A stretch of 64,000 nucleotides of DNA from Microvirga terrestris (GCF_015694425.1 NZ_JADQDN010000006.1:186001-250000), one strand, 5' to 3'. Positions 1 to 8,835 are shown, numbered from the stretch's first letter. The notes: a model not told the origin generated them from the sequence alone. Made by a program: numbers and translations.

Positions 1-1534
1 AGGGCAGGAGGCCGAACAGGTTGAAGATCGACGTCGGGTCCGGGGCCGCGAGGTCGCGGATCCAGCCGAAGAACGGCGCATGGCGCATTTCGATGGTGAC
101 GAAGAGCACCTTATAGAGCGCAAAGAACACCGGGATCTGGATCAGCATCGGCCAGCAGCCGGCGACCGGATTGATCTTCTCCTTACGATAGAGCTCCATC
201 AGCGCCTGCTGCTGCTTCATCTTGTCGTCGGCATAGCGCTCGCGGATCGAGGTCATCTCCGGCTGCACCGCCTTCATCTTCGCCATGGAGGCGTAGGACT
301 TGTTGGCGAGCGGGAAGAACAGGATCTTCAGGATCACCGTCACTAGCAGGATCGCGATGCCAAAGTTTCCGAACAGGCGGAAGAAGAAGTCGAGTACCTT
401 AAACAGCGGCTTGGTGATGAAGTAGAACCATCCCCAATCGATCAGAAGATCGAAGTTCTTGATGCCGAGCGCATTATGATAGGCATCGACGGTCGCAACC
501 TCCTTGGCGCCTGCGAAGAGGCGCTGCGTCACCTCCGTCGTCGCACCGGGCTGCAGCGTCTGAGCCGTGCCGAGCATGTTGGCTTGATAGATCTGGCCCG
601 TCGGACCTTGGCGCATGGTGAAGGAGCCCTGATAGGGCTGTGCCTGATCCGGAATGACCGCGGCGGCCCAATACTTATCGGTGATGCCGACAAAGCCGCC
701 GCTCACTTCGTCCCACGTTTTACCCACGGTGTTCTGACCGGCGGGGACCGGATCTTCCTTGGCGATGGCGTCGTAGGTGTATTCCTGCAGGCCCTTGTCG
801 CCGATAACGCCGATCAGTCCCTCATGGAGCACGTAGTAACCGAGGGTCGTCGGCTTGCCGTGACGGGAGACGAGGCCGTAGGGGTGCAGGGTCGTCGGTG
901 CGGAGCCGCGATTCTCAACGGTGTTCTTGACGGTGAACATGGACTTCTCGTCCACGGAAATCGTACGCCGGAAGGTCAGTCCCTGGCCGTTGTCCCAGGT
1001 GAGCGTCACCGGGGTGGAGGCGGTCAGATTCGTCCGATCAGCGGTCCAGACCGTCTCGGCGGTCGGCAGAGCACCGTTCTGCGCTCCGACCCAGCCGAAA
1101 TCAGCGTAATACGGGTTCTGGGTGCCGGCGGGCGAAAGCAGCACGATGTTAGGGCTGCGTGGGTCGACCGTCTCGCGGTAGTTCTTGAGTGACACGTCGT
1201 CGATGCGGCCGCCACGCAGGTTGATCGAACCGGCGATGGTGGGGGTATCGATGGTCACGCGCGGCGAGCGGGCGAGGGCTGCCTCACGGGTCTCGACCGT
1301 AGGGGCCACCGGAGTGCTGGGCACCGTTCCCGGCACGGTGGGGGCAGCGCCCCCGGCCTGGCTCGGGCTGGCCGGCGGGTTCGGCGCGTTGGGATTGACC
1401 TGCGTGGATTGCTGCTGCTGAGCGGCTAGACGCTGCTTTTCAGCCTGTGGAGCTGCGAAGAAGTATTGCCAGCCTAGCAGGACCGCCATCGAGAGCACGA
1501 TGGCGACGATGAGGTTTTTGTTGTCATCACGCAT
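1..1534 (-). CDS. yidC: Membrane protein insertase YidC (partial, 3' end beyond left edge)
   Basis: YidC/Oxa1 insertase of the inner membrane, which inserts and folds membrane proteins alone or with SecYEG. The minus-strand translation starts [26 protein letters not shown], the usual N-terminal membrane anchor. A Pro/Gln-rich linker and the large periplasmic beta-sandwich domain follow. Near the left edge lie the conserved insertase helices ([16 protein letters not shown], then a cytoplasmic KMKAVQPEM segment and [23 protein letters not shown]). About 511 codons are visible and the C-terminus is cut by the window edge. The start at 1534 overlaps the end of rnpA by 8 bp, which suggests translational coupling in the rpmH-rnpA-yidC operon. 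Confidence is high from family motifs and context. Confidence 0.96.
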   Translation of the reverse strand, partial: MRDDNKNLIVAIVLSMAVLLGWQYFFAAPQAEKQRLAAQQQQSTQVNPNAPNPPASPSQAGGAAPTVPGTVPSTPVAPTVETREAALARSPRVTIDTPTIAGSINLRGGRIDDVSLKNYRETVDPRSPNIVLLSPAGTQNPYYADFGWVGAQNGALPTAETVWTADRTNLTASTPVTLTWDNGQGLTFRRTISVDEKSMFTVKNTVENRGSAPTTLHPYGLVSRHGKPTTLGYYVLHEGLIGVIGDKGLQEYTYDAIAKEDPVPAGQNTVGKTWDEVSGGFVGITDKYWAAAVIPDQAQPYQGSFTMRQGPTGQIYQANMLGTAQTLQPGATTEVTQRLFAGAKEVATVDAYHNALGIKNFDLLIDWGWFYFITKPLFKVLDFFFRLFGNFGIAILLVTVILKILFFPLANKSYASMAKMKAVQPEMTSIRERYADDKMKQQQALMELYRKEKINPVAGCWPMLIQIPVFFALYKVLFVTIEMRHAPFFGWIRDLAAPDPTSIFNLFGLLP

Positions 1535-1958
1535 GGGATTGTCCGCGACGCTCGCCGTTGGAGGGAGGTGAGGAGGAAGAACGCTCTGCGGGAGAGGCGT
1601 TTTTCGGCTTGGTGACCGCCCGCAGTGCGCGCCGAAGATCGTCGATGAGCACGTCGAACTCGGCGGAGAGGATATCTCGCCGTCCGATGACGACGACATC
1701 CGCATCGATACTTGCGTAGTCCTGGCCTGCCGTGGGAAGGGCGGCCCTGAGCCGACGCTTGATCCTGTTTCGCTCGGTGGCGTGGCCGACCCGCTTCGTG
1801 ACCGTGAGGCCGAAGCGCAGGCCGAGACCGGAACCTTCGCGAAGACGGGCCTGAACCGTCATCCGCTCGGTATGAAAGCGGCGGCCGGAGGCCGCCGCGA
1901 CGAAGTCAGGTCTTTTCGTCAGACGCCCGAGGCTAGACGTTGCGCGAGCGTCGCGCAT
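1527..1958 (-). CDS. rnpA: Ribonuclease P protein component
   Basis: Small basic protein subunit of RNase P, which helps the catalytic RNA remove 5' leaders from pre-tRNAs. The 143-aa product contains the family signature around residues 48-70 ([26 protein letters not shown]), including the RNR motif that contacts the RNA. The C-terminal tail is Ser/Pro-rich and poorly conserved, as is common in alphaproteobacteria. It lies between rpmH (20 bp upstream) and yidC (8-bp overlap), the standard order. No yidD is inserted between rnpA and yidC here. Confidence 0.96.
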   Translation of the reverse strand: MRDARATSSLGRLTKRPDFVAAASGRRFHTERMTVQARLREGSGLGLRFGLTVTKRVGHATERNRIKRRLRAALPTAGQDYASIDADVVVIGRRDILSAEFDVLIDDLRRALRAVTKPKNASPAERSSSSPPSNGERRGQSHA

Positions 1959-1978
1959 CGGGCTGTCCTTGACGGCGC

Positions 1979-2113
1979 TTACGCGGACAGGCGCTTGCGG
2001 CCGTGGGCGCGGCGAGCGGCAATGACCTTGCGGCCACCTTTGGTCGCCATGCGCGCACGGAAGCCGTGACGGCGCTTGCGAACCAGCTTGCTCGGTTGAT
2101 AGGTCCTCTTCAC
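1979..2113 (-). CDS. rpmH: 50S ribosomal protein L34
   Basis: Forty-four-residue, strongly basic L34 of the large ribosomal subunit. Translation reads [20 protein letters not shown] and continues to GRKRLSA, matching the whole family. The start codon is GTG at 2113 rather than ATG. The gene is first in the rpmH-rnpA-yidC operon, and a sigma-70-like promoter lies about 130 bp upstream. Confidence 0.97.
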   Translation of the reverse strand: MKRTYQPSKLVRKRRHGFRARMATKGGRKVIAARRAHGRKRLSA

Positions 2114-2242
2114 GGCACTTCTCCGGTCGAATGGGGCAGCGGTGCTCGAAGGCTCGCGCCCGTCTGGTTGGGAAGGGGTTTCCCCCGAAACTGTTTCGAA
2201 AAAACGATCAGCGCCCCAAGAAGAGCGCTGTCAGCTTGCGGG

Positions 2243-2271
2243 CTTATGAAGGAATGGAGGGGCAAAGTCAA
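2243..2271 (-). promoter_or_regulatory. Candidate sigma-70-type promoter of rpmH operon
   Basis: On the minus strand TTGACT (2266-2271) is followed after 17 bp by CATAAG (2243-2248), about 130 bp upstream of rpmH. Spacing and -35 fit a housekeeping promoter and the -10 is a moderate match. The long 5' leader is usual for rpmH. This is an inference from sequence only. Confidence 0.5.
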
Positions 2272-2344
2272 CGCCGCTTCAGCCTTCATGCGGCAATCCG
2301 GCCCTGCCTCACCAAGCTGTGACGGAGCGGTAGGCTTGACCGCA

Positions 2345-2361
2345 TGGTATCCACTATACCA
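2345..2361. promoter_or_regulatory. Palindromic operator-like site upstream of the TVP38-family gene
   Basis: TGGTAT-CCACT-ATACCA is a perfect 6-bp dyad with a 5-bp centre. It ends 10 bp before the Shine-Dalgarno sequence AGGAGG (2372-2377) of the operon at 2382. The position suits repression of the three-gene operon. No regulator is encoded next to it, so its partner is unknown. Confidence 0.35.
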
Positions 2362-2381
2362 CACCGGTTCCAGGAGGACAC

Positions 2382-3176
2382 GTGACCCAGATACACCCGA
2401 CGCCGGAGAGCCCGAAACAGGCAGGCCGTTTCTGGCGCATGGTGCCTCTGGGGCTCGTCCTGATAGTGGTCGGAGCCGTCTTCGCAACAGGCGTTCACCG
2501 CTCCCTCACGTTTGAGACCTTCGTGCATTATCAAGCCTGGCTTCAAGACCTTGTGGCCACCCACGGTCTGGCGATGCTGGGCCTCTATGGCCTGATCTAT
2601 GTGACGGCCGTGACCATCTCGCTGCCAACCTCCGCCTTCCTGACCGCCATCGGGGGATATCTCTTCGGCTGGCCTATTGGCGGCATCACGGCCAACCTGG
2701 CGGCAACGCTTGGTGCCGCCAACATCTTCCTCATCGCCCGGTCGTCCCTAGGGCGCCTTCTGCTGGAACGGGCGGGCTCGCGGATCCAGAGCCTTGCGGC
2801 AGGCTTCCGGAAGCAGTCCTTTCTCTACCTTCTCTCCCTTCGCCTGATCCCCGTGGTGCCGTTCTGGCTGACGAACCTGGCCGCGGCCTTCTTCGGCATG
2901 CGCCTGAAGCCCTTCGTCCTGGCGACCCAGATCGGAATGCTCCCGGCCTCGTTCGCCTTCGCCCTGGCAGGTTCGGGGTTGGATGACGTCATCGCGCAGC
3001 TTGAGCGGCAGCGTGCCGAGTGCTTGGCGCTGGGGTGGAGCGATTGCGCCATCGACTTCAATGCCAAAAGCCTGTTGACGCCCGAGCTGGTGACTGCTCT
3101 CGCTCTGCTCGGAATTCTGGCGCTGATCCCGATTGCTCTCAAGCAATGGCGCCGTCGCAAAGCGGGTGAGGGCTGA
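2382..3176 (+). CDS. TVP38/TMEM64 family membrane protein
   Basis: A 264-aa integral membrane protein of the TVP38/TMEM64 (SNARE-associated, DedA-like) family. Visible features are an N-terminal helix (about residues 20-37), the core motif around TISLPTSAFLTAIGGYLFG with following Gly-rich helices, the conserved FLYLLSLRLIPVVPFWLTN segment typical of the family, and a last helix near residues 235-255. The start is GTG at 2382, supported by AGGAGG five bases upstream. The stop codon overlaps the ATG of the next gene by one base. In many bacteria TVP38 genes sit beside a mercuric-reductase-like flavoprotein, as here. The substrate is unknown and a lipid or ion role is only suspected. Confidence 0.88.
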   Translation: MTQIHPTPESPKQAGRFWRMVPLGLVLIVVGAVFATGVHRSLTFETFVHYQAWLQDLVATHGLAMLGLYGLIYVTAVTISLPTSAFLTAIGGYLFGWPIGGITANLAATLGAANIFLIARSSLGRLLLERAGSRIQSLAAGFRKQSFLYLLSLRLIPVVPFWLTNLAAAFFGMRLKPFVLATQIGMLPASFAFALAGSGLDDVIAQLERQRAECLALGWSDCAIDFNAKSLLTPELVTALALLGILALIPIALKQWRRRKAGEG

Positions 3177-4630
3177 TGGTGAAGCTAGGCCAAAAGGGCA
3201 GTCGCGTCTTGCAGCCCGATCTGTGCGTCATCGGCGCCGGATCGGCTGGCCTGTCGGTCGCATCCATCGCAGCCTCATTCGGCGCATCCGTGGTGCTGAT
3301 CGAGAAGAACAGGATGGGCGGCGATTGCCTGAACGTGGGCTGCGTTCCCTCGAAGGCGTTGATTGCTGCGGCTCTCCATGCATGCACCATGCGCGAAGCG
3401 GGAGATTTCGGCATTGGAGCAGGGGAGCCTGTCGTCGACTTCGCCAAGGTCCATGCGCATGTGAAGGCCACTATTGCAGCCATTGCCCCGATGGACTCGG
3501 TGGAGCGCTACCGGGCCATGGGCGTGTCGGTGATCGAGGGCGAAGCCCGATTCACGGATGCTCACACCGTTGTGGCCGGCAACCAGGCCATCCGGGCCCG
3601 ACGCTTCATCATTGCGACCGGCTCCCGCCCGGCTGTTCCGCCGATTCCCGGGCTTGATCAGGTCCCCTATCTGACCAACGAGACCATTTTCGATCTGGCC
3701 GAGAGGCCTGGGCACCTTGTCGTGATCGGCGGCGGCGCCGTGGGAGTCGAGATGGCTCAGGCCTACCGGTTGTTGGGCGTTCCGGTCACGCTCCTGGAAG
3801 CCGGTGAGCGCCTCCTGACGCAGGAAGATCCCGAGATGGCGGGCGTCATCGATCGGGCTCTGCGGTCGGATGGCGTCGCCGTCAGAACCGGGGCTTCCAT
3901 CGACAGGATCAAACCGGCAAAGGCGGGAGGCTTTGGTGTCGTCTTCAGCACTGGCGAGACAATCGAAGGAAGTCATCTGCTCGTTGCGACCGGCCGCAAG
4001 CCTGTCGTTGACGGGATAGGCCTTGAGGCTGCGGGAATCGCTTCCGACGCCTCGGGTATCCTCGTTGATAAAGGGCTCAGGACCTCGAACAGGCGCGCTT
4101 ATGCTATCGGCGATTGTGCCGGTGGGGAGGGCTCTGGCGCCCGGTTCACCCATGTGGCCAACCATCATGCGGGCCTGGTGATCCGGAATGCCCTGTTCCG
4201 GCTCCCCGTTCGTGTCGGGCACGCCCCCGTTCCCCGGGTAACCTATACGGCACCGGAACTCGCCTCCGTCGGTCTGACGGAGGCGCAGGCAAGCGAGCGG
4301 CATGGAGCCATCCGCATCCTCCGCTGGGCCTTTGCCGACAACGACAGAGCTCGCACGGAGAAAAAGACCGAGGGGTATGTGAAAGCCGTGGTCACCCCGC
4401 GCGGCAGGATCCTGGGCTGCTCCATCGTCGGGGCGCATGCGGGCGAACTCATCATGCCGTGGGTTCTGGCCATGAGCCGCGGCTTGAAGGTTTCCCATCT
4501 TGCCGGGTTGATCTATCCCTACCCTACATATTCCGAGGTGACGAAGAGCGCGGCGGTGGAGTTTCTCAAGCCTTCGGCTCAGAATCCCTGGGTGCGGCGG
4601 CTGGTGTCCCTGGTTCGCCGCTTGGGATGA
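3176..4630 (+). CDS. FAD-dependent pyridine nucleotide-disulfide oxidoreductase (mercuric reductase-like)
   Basis: A 484-aa class I flavin disulfide reductase related to dihydrolipoamide dehydrogenase and mercuric reductase. The N-terminal FAD-binding GAGSAG motif (residues 20-25) and the redox cysteines C51/C56 in GGDCLNVGCVPSK are clear. The NAD(P)-binding GGGAVGVE motif lies in the middle, the second FAD motif is AYAIGDC, and a dimerisation domain ends the protein. There is no N-terminal heavy-metal domain and no C-terminal vicinal Cys pair, so true Hg(II) reduction is unlikely. The gene is coupled to the TVP38 gene (1-bp overlap) and to the kinase gene downstream (ATGA overlap). The physiological substrate is unknown. 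Confidence 0.88.
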   Translation: MVKLGQKGSRVLQPDLCVIGAGSAGLSVASIAASFGASVVLIEKNRMGGDCLNVGCVPSKALIAAALHACTMREAGDFGIGAGEPVVDFAKVHAHVKATIAAIAPMDSVERYRAMGVSVIEGEARFTDAHTVVAGNQAIRARRFIIATGSRPAVPPIPGLDQVPYLTNETIFDLAERPGHLVVIGGGAVGVEMAQAYRLLGVPVTLLEAGERLLTQEDPEMAGVIDRALRSDGVAVRTGASIDRIKPAKAGGFGVVFSTGETIEGSHLLVATGRKPVVDGIGLEAAGIASDASGILVDKGLRTSNRRAYAIGDCAGGEGSGARFTHVANHHAGLVIRNALFRLPVRVGHAPVPRVTYTAPELASVGLTEAQASERHGAIRILRWAFADNDRARTEKKTEGYVKAVVTPRGRILGCSIVGAHAGELIMPWVLAMSRGLKVSHLAGLIYPYPTYSEVTKSAAVEFLKPSAQNPWVRRLVSLVRRLG

Positions 4631-6075
4631 GACCGACTATGAGACTTGAGCAGACCTCCCTTGCAGGGCGCATCCTGAGCCAGTTCGGGCTCTCCGCGCG
4701 CCTGCTTCTGCTCACGGTGCTGTTCGTCATGATTGCGGAGGTGCTCATCTACGTGCCCTCCGTAGCCAATTTCCGTCTCACATGGCTGAATGACCGTCTG
4801 GCGGCGGCGCAGATTGCCGCCATGGTGCTCGATGCGGCGCCCGAGGAAAGCCTTCCGGAGGACCTCGAGATGCGGCTCCTTCAGGGCGTCGGGGCCCGGG
4901 CCATCGCCCTAAGGGGCGGCGGGCGCAGGAGCCTTCTGGCCGCCGGCGACGTGCCGCCCGAGGTGGGCAAGACCGTGGATCTGCGAGATGCGCAATGGCT
5001 CACCCTGGTTCAGGATGCCTTCGACGTCCTGCTCAATCCGGCCGACAAGCCGATCCGTGTGATCGGGGCGGGCATGGGTGTGGACTTCGTCGAGATGATC
5101 CTCGACCAGCGGCCCCTGCGCCACGCCATGATCGAGTTTTCGCGCAACATCCTGTTTCTGTCCCTGTTCATCTCCATCATCACGGCGGGGCTCGTCTATC
5201 TCACCTTGCAATGGGTGATCGTGCGCCCGGTGCGGCGCCTGACCGGCAATATCGCGGACTTCTCCAGCAATCCCGAGGATGCCTCCCGGGTCATCCGGCC
5301 GACCGATCGCGTCGACGAGATCGGGCTCGCCGAGCAGGCCTTGGCCCGCATGGAAACCACCTTGGCCGACGAACTGCGCCAGAAGCGGCGTCTCGCCCAG
5401 CTCGGCCTCGCCGTCAGCAAGATCAACCACGAACTGCGCAACATGCTGACCACGGCTCAGCTCCTGACCGACCGCCTGGATAATGTGAGCGACGATTCCG
5501 TGCAGCGCATCGCTCCGAGACTGGTCAACACCCTCGATCGGGCGATCGCCTTCTGCGAGACCACGCTGGCCTTTGGACGGGCGACCGAGCCCCTGCCGCA
5601 GCGGCGCCTCGTCCCCTTAGGCCCCATGATCGACGAGCTGTCGAACCTGACGGATCTGGCACCCGAGGTCGGGATCGCGTTCCAGGCGGATGTTCCCGAT
5701 GACCTCATGATCGATGCGGATCCAGACCAACTCTCCCGGGTGCTCGTGAATGTTGTGCGCAATGCGGTTCAGGCGCTCAGCCAGACCGGTTCTCCCCATG
5801 GCCAGCCCTGCATCGACATCTCGGCCCGCCGGGAGGGCAGCACTGTTGTGATCTTCATCAAGGACAACGGACCCGGCATCCCCGAGCGAGCCAAGGCCAA
5901 CCTGTTTACGCCCTTCCAGGGGTCGGCTCAGAAAGGCGGCACGGGCCTGGGTCTGCCGATTGCGGCGGAACTCATTCAGCTCCACGGTGGAACCATCATC
6001 CTCGATGAAGGGCAGGAGAGGACCTGCTTCAAGATCACGATCCCCGACCGCCTCTCCCCGGCGAAAGCCAACTGA
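4627..6075 (+). CDS. Membrane sensor histidine kinase
   Basis: A 482-aa two-component sensor kinase. It has an N-terminal membrane helix (about 20-45), a periplasmic sensing region, a second helix near LFLSLFISIITAGLVYLTLQ and a HAMP segment (VRPVRRLTGNI). The phosphoacceptor box SKINHELRN has its histidine at about residue 268. The HATPase domain shows the N box (VVRNAVQAL), the G1 box DNGPGIP and the G2 box GGTGLGLPIA. The start at 4627 overlaps the preceding stop (ATGA); an alternative Met lies 12 bp downstream. No response regulator is encoded next to it, so it is orphan in this neighbourhood. Co-transcription with the TVP38 protein and flavoprotein suggests it senses envelope or redox state, which is inference. 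Confidence 0.9.
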   Translation: MRPTMRLEQTSLAGRILSQFGLSARLLLLTVLFVMIAEVLIYVPSVANFRLTWLNDRLAAAQIAAMVLDAAPEESLPEDLEMRLLQGVGARAIALRGGGRRSLLAAGDVPPEVGKTVDLRDAQWLTLVQDAFDVLLNPADKPIRVIGAGMGVDFVEMILDQRPLRHAMIEFSRNILFLSLFISIITAGLVYLTLQWVIVRPVRRLTGNIADFSSNPEDASRVIRPTDRVDEIGLAEQALARMETTLADELRQKRRLAQLGLAVSKINHELRNMLTTAQLLTDRLDNVSDDSVQRIAPRLVNTLDRAIAFCETTLAFGRATEPLPQRRLVPLGPMIDELSNLTDLAPEVGIAFQADVPDDLMIDADPDQLSRVLVNVVRNAVQALSQTGSPHGQPCIDISARREGSTVVIFIKDNGPGIPERAKANLFTPFQGSAQKGGTGLGLPIAAELIQLHGGTIILDEGQERTCFKITIPDRLSPAKAN

Positions 6076-6179
6076 GCTTTCGGCAAAACTTCCGCATAAG
6101 AGGCTTGCCAACCGCGCCGGATCCCTTTATGTCACCGGCCTCGGCCAACGTTGCTTCCCGCAACGACTTAGCCGACCAA

Positions 6180-6256
6180 GCGCCCGTAGCTCAGCTGGAT
6201 AGAGCACCAGACTACGAATCTGGGGGTCAGAGGTTCGAATCCTTTCGGGCGCGCCA
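6180..6256 (+). tRNA. tRNA-Arg (anticodon ACG)
   Basis: A complete 77-nt cloverleaf. The 7-bp acceptor stem pairs GCGCCCG with CGGGCGC, the D arm is AGCTCAGCTGGATAGAGC, and the anticodon stem CCAGA/TCTGG frames the loop CTACGAA with anticodon ACG. The T arm contains GGTTCGAATCC and the 3' CCA is encoded. ACG is the usual A34 (inosine) Arg isoacceptor. Confidence 0.97.
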
Positions 6257-6353
6257 TTTTCTCCAAGAGATCGATGCAGACGAGACAAGGGTTCGAAGGC
6301 GCCTTGCGCCCATTACGAAGCCTTTTCAGTCATGATCTCCAGGCTTGCGGGCT

Positions 6354-6521
6354 TTAAACTTCCGCCGCAGGCGTGACGCCGAGATCATCCAGCTTGGCTC
6401 GAACCTCCGCGATCGACCGCTTTAGCTTCAGGCTAATCACCGAGACGGGAATTCCCTCCCGGGCCAGGGTCAAAAGGGCTTGCACGGATTCGTAGCTCCA
6501 GGAACCGCCTGAAGAATTCAT
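6354..6521 (-). CDS. Small conserved HTH-like protein (55 aa), function unknown
   Basis: A short reading frame whose best start is ATG at 6521, preceded by a good GGAGG eight bases upstream. Longer in-frame starts lack a ribosome binding site. The product (MNSSGGSWSYESVQALLTLAREG, ending DDLGVTPAAEV) looks like one SANT/Myb-like or HTH unit: an aromatic start, a long helix, then IPVSVISLKLKRSIAEVRAKL as a turn and recognition helix. Similar tiny proteins are common in Rhizobiales, and no function is assigned here. Confidence 0.6.
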   Translation of the reverse strand: MNSSGGSWSYESVQALLTLAREGIPVSVISLKLKRSIAEVRAKLDDLGVTPAAEV

Positions 6522-6664
6522 GATCGAGGCCTCCAATCGATAGTCCTCAAGCGTCGCCTTGAAGTGCGGCGAGATCATGAAAAGAGGGTCGTCGCGACCC
6601 TCCGCCGCAACCTTAGCCGAAGATGCGCGTTCCTTGTGGAGGCAACACTGACAGGAACTCACTC

Positions 6665-6931
6665 ATGAGCATCATCTGGACCATCATCATCGGCTTCGTG
6701 GCGGGTTTGATCGCGAAATGGATCATGCCGGGCCGGAACGAGCCATCGGGCTTCATCATGACGACCATCCTGGGCATCGTCGGCGCTTTGATTGCCACCT
6801 ATCTCGGGCAGGCCCTGGGCTGGTACCGGGCCGATGAGGGAGCAGGCTTCATCGGCGCCATCGTCGGCGCCATCGTCGTGCTCTTCATCTACGGCCTGAT
6901 CGCAGGCCGCCGCTCGAGCTCTACGTACTGA
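6665..6931 (+). CDS. GlsB/YeaQ/YmgE family stress-response membrane protein
   Basis: An 88-aa hydrophobic protein of the transglycosylase-associated (YeaQ/YmgE/GlsB) family. Three membrane helices are visible, with the hallmark GFVAGLIAKWIMPG near the N-terminus and GLIAGRR at the end. ATG 6665 is chosen because the hydrophobic family N-terminus MSIIWTIIIGF begins there; the longer frame to 6623 adds non-family residues. A strong terminator follows. Family members are usually induced by envelope or general stress. Confidence 0.88.
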   Translation: MSIIWTIIIGFVAGLIAKWIMPGRNEPSGFIMTTILGIVGALIATYLGQALGWYRADEGAGFIGAIVGAIVVLFIYGLIAGRRSSSTY

Positions 6932-6955
6932 TCGCGCCAGAGCCGAAATCACGAA

Positions 6956-6988
6956 GGGCCACAGCTGAAACTGTGGCCCTTTTCTTTT
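6956..6988 (+). terminator. Rho-independent terminator after the GlsB-family gene
   Basis: A nine-base-pair stem (6956-6964 with 6971-6979, GGGCCACAG/CTGTGGCCC) closes a 6-nt loop and is followed by TTTTCTTTT. It sits between convergent genes and touches the stop of the minus-strand gene. Confidence 0.88.
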
Positions 6989-7247
6989 AACCGCGATGGG
7001 TGAGACGGCCGCTCTCGGACGAGCCCGTCAGAGCCGCCTTGACCGGGCATTGGCCCACATAGCCACGCCATGCCAGATAGGATCCGCCCGCAAGCGCCAG
7101 GATGTTCAGGAGCGGATTGGGGCGGGGCTTGGCGGCTGCGGCTGCAAGGCCAAGGCCTACCAGCATGTAGGCGCCGCGCTCCGTGGTGCTGAGATTGGGC
7201 TCCCCGTTCGTCAGCGATCCGGCCTTGGCCGATATCATGTTCGTCAC
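6987..7247 (-). CDS. DUF2892/YgaP-like small membrane protein
   Basis: An 86-aa protein with two hydrophobic segments (YMLVGLGLAAAAA and LLNILALAGGSYLAWRGYVG) and the CPVKAAL motif characteristic of YgaP-like DUF2892 membrane domains. The start is GTG at 7247, chosen because AAGGAG lies seven bases upstream; the ATG-initiated longer frame extends into the divergent intergenic DNA. It is divergent from the YciE/YciF gene, with which it may share stress regulation. The function of the domain is unknown. Confidence 0.7.
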   Translation of the reverse strand: MTNMISAKAGSLTNGEPNLSTTERGAYMLVGLGLAAAAAKPRPNPLLNILALAGGSYLAWRGYVGQCPVKAALTGSSESGRLTHRG

Positions 7248-7386
7248 GTCATTTCTCCTTGATGAGCTGGGGTCGAACGCGACGTGAAGCGGTGTTGTTC
7301 CCCGTCCCGAAAAGTCCCGGGCAGGGGGGCGGAACCTCCAAGCTTGGCCTCCGTTGAGTCCACGCATCAACCAAGGAGTTGTCATC

Positions 7387-7881
7387 ATGTCAGCTAAGGA
7401 AAAGACCCTGAACGACCTGTTCCTTCACACGCTGAAGGACATCTACTATGCCGAAAAGCAGATCCTGAAGGCCCTGCCGAAGATGGCGAAGAATGCGGAA
7501 TCGGAAGAACTCGCGCAGGCTTTCGAGACCCATCGTCTGGAAACCGAAGGCCAGATCGAGCGTCTTGAGAAAGTCTTCGAGATCCTCGGCAAGCCGGCCC
7601 GCGGCGTGCAGTGCGAAGCCATCAACGGCATCATCGAGGAAGGCAAGGAAGTCATGGAGGACTTCGCCGACAGCGAGGCTCTCGATGCTGGTATCCTGGC
7701 CGCCGCCCAGGCGGTGGAGCATTACGAGATCACCCGCTATGGCTCCCTGAAGACCTGGGCCCAGGAACTGGGCATGAACGATGCCGCCAAGCTCCTGGAC
7801 CAGAACCTTCAGGAGGAGAAGAAGACCGATCAGCTTCTGACCCAGCTTGCCGAGGCGCGCGTCAACACCAAGGCCGCCTGA
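7387..7881 (+). CDS. YciE/YciF-type ferritin-like protein (DUF892)
   Basis: A 164-aa four-helix-bundle protein of the YciE/YciF ferroxidase family. The N-terminus LNDLFLHTLKDIYYAEKQILKALPKM carries the typical helix with E and H/Y residues. Further Glu/His pairs (AQAVEHYEITRYG) fit a di-iron ferritin-like site. ATG 7387 has AAGGAG seven bases upstream. Relatives are stress-inducible and stationary-phase proteins. A terminator follows directly. Confidence 0.9.
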   Translation: MSAKEKTLNDLFLHTLKDIYYAEKQILKALPKMAKNAESEELAQAFETHRLETEGQIERLEKVFEILGKPARGVQCEAINGIIEEGKEVMEDFADSEALDAGILAAAQAVEHYEITRYGSLKTWAQELGMNDAAKLLDQNLQEEKKTDQLLTQLAEARVNTKAA

Positions 7882-7899
7882 CGCTTCCGTCAGATGTCG

Positions 7900-7935
7900 A
7901 AAACCCCGCGCCCGGAAGCGCGGGGTTTTCTTTTT
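7900..7935 (+). terminator. Rho-independent terminator after the YciE/YciF gene
   Basis: The stem AAAACCCCGCG pairs with CGCGGGGTTTT around a short loop, followed by CTTTTT. The A-tract before the stem makes it usable in both directions. Confidence 0.88.
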
Positions 7936-7955
7936 GAGCCCTGGAGGTGGGAGGC

Positions 7956-8204
7956 TCAATGACGATTGGCCGGACAGGGTGTGACGGCCGTGTCCAGGGT
8001 GAGCCGCATGGAGCCCGATGGGGTGATCTCAAGCGCGGCTTTCATGGCGGCCGGATCCTCGACCAGATGCATGAAGGCCAGGAGCCTCAGCCGCACGATC
8101 GGTGGCAGATGGGAGAGGCAGGCTGCCAGCGTCTGGGTGGCTCCGTCGCTCATCTCCTCGTGGACAAAGGAGCTGACCGGAGGGATCTCGTCAGGCAGCG
8201 ACAT
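7956..8204 (-). CDS. Small protein of unknown function overlapping luxI
   Basis: An 82-aa product (MSLPDEIPPVSSFVHEEMSDG, ending AVTPCPANRH) whose start at 8204 lies inside the 3' end of luxI (14-bp overlap), preceded by GGAG. The overlap makes co-transcription and translational coupling with luxI very likely. The sequence is predicted mostly helical in the middle (LAACLSHLPPIVRLRLLAFMHLVEDPAAMKAAL) with no membrane segment or catalytic motif. No family is recognised. A modulator of signal synthesis is possible from position only. Confidence 0.65.
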   Translation of the reverse strand: MSLPDEIPPVSSFVHEEMSDGATQTLAACLSHLPPIVRLRLLAFMHLVEDPAAMKAALEITPSGSMRLTLDTAVTPCPANRH

Positions 8205-8835
8205 GGGGCACTCCGTTGACAACGGTGGGGGCCTCGGCGGCACGCACCAAGCATGAGCCGCGCAGTCCCGCGAGCCTGCTGACATGCCTCAGGCTGTCCT
8301 CCGAAATCTGGATGGCGGCCGCGATGCAGGGCTGGCCTTCGACCAAGGTCGGCAAGCCCAGGGGCCGGACTTTGAAGCCTGCCTGCTGCCAGCGCGGGAG
8401 CCACCACATCTCGACCACGGCGGTGACCTCCGTCACTCCCTCCTCAAGACAGAATTGCTGGAAGGCCGCCAGAAGACGGCAATCCGTGCGGCCCATGCGC
8501 CGCTCTCGGACAATGAAGTATCGGGTGCATTCGAGGATCGTGGAGCCGGACAGCACATCCCGGCCTTTGACCAGATGGGCGAAGGATTCGCTGATCATGT
8601 GCGGCAGCAGCGTCGGATAAAGCCTCAAGCCACCGATGACGCGCCCGTTGTCGAGCGCGACCAGATAGGTCGCCTGGTCATTGTCGTAGGCATCCACATC
8701 CCGCCCGTCTGGGCGCTCAAGGGCGCGCCACCCGCGCTCCCCCACGAAGATCTCGTGCCTCAGGCGAAAATACGCGTCGAGGACCGTTTGATATCCGGCC
8801 CTGTTCTCGTCGGTAATGACATGAATTGAGGTCAT
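8191..8835 (-). CDS. luxI: Acyl-homoserine-lactone synthase, LuxI family
   Basis: A 214-aa autoinducer synthase that makes N-acyl-homoserine lactone from S-adenosylmethionine and an acyl donor. The conserved LuxI residues are present: RHEIFV (R26, F30), W36 in RGW, the acidic DVDAYDND stretch, R71 in GGLRLYPT, and E102/R105 in LECTRYFI. The gene is downstream of and co-directional with a luxR gene, with a lux-box-like dyad between them, so positive autoregulation is likely. Acyl chain specificity cannot be read from the sequence. Confidence 0.95.
   Translation of the reverse strand: MTSIHVITDENRAGYQTVLDAYFRLRHEIFVGERGWRALERPDGRDVDAYDNDQATYLVALDNGRVIGGLRLYPTLLPHMISESFAHLVKGRDVLSGSTILECTRYFIVRERRMGRTDCRLLAAFQQFCLEEGVTEVTAVVEMWWLPRWQQAGFKVRPLGLPTLVEGQPCIAAAIQISEDSLRHVSRLAGLRGSCLVRAAEAPTVVNGVPHVAA

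Noticed and set aside
3275-4498. Long reading frame antisense to the flavoprotein gene
   Set aside because: Chance open frame in GC-rich DNA; the plus-strand product has clear motifs and the antisense product has none.
4114-4626. Upstream extension of the sensor kinase frame
   Set aside because: This part overlaps the flavoprotein in another frame and the family starts at 4627 or 4639.
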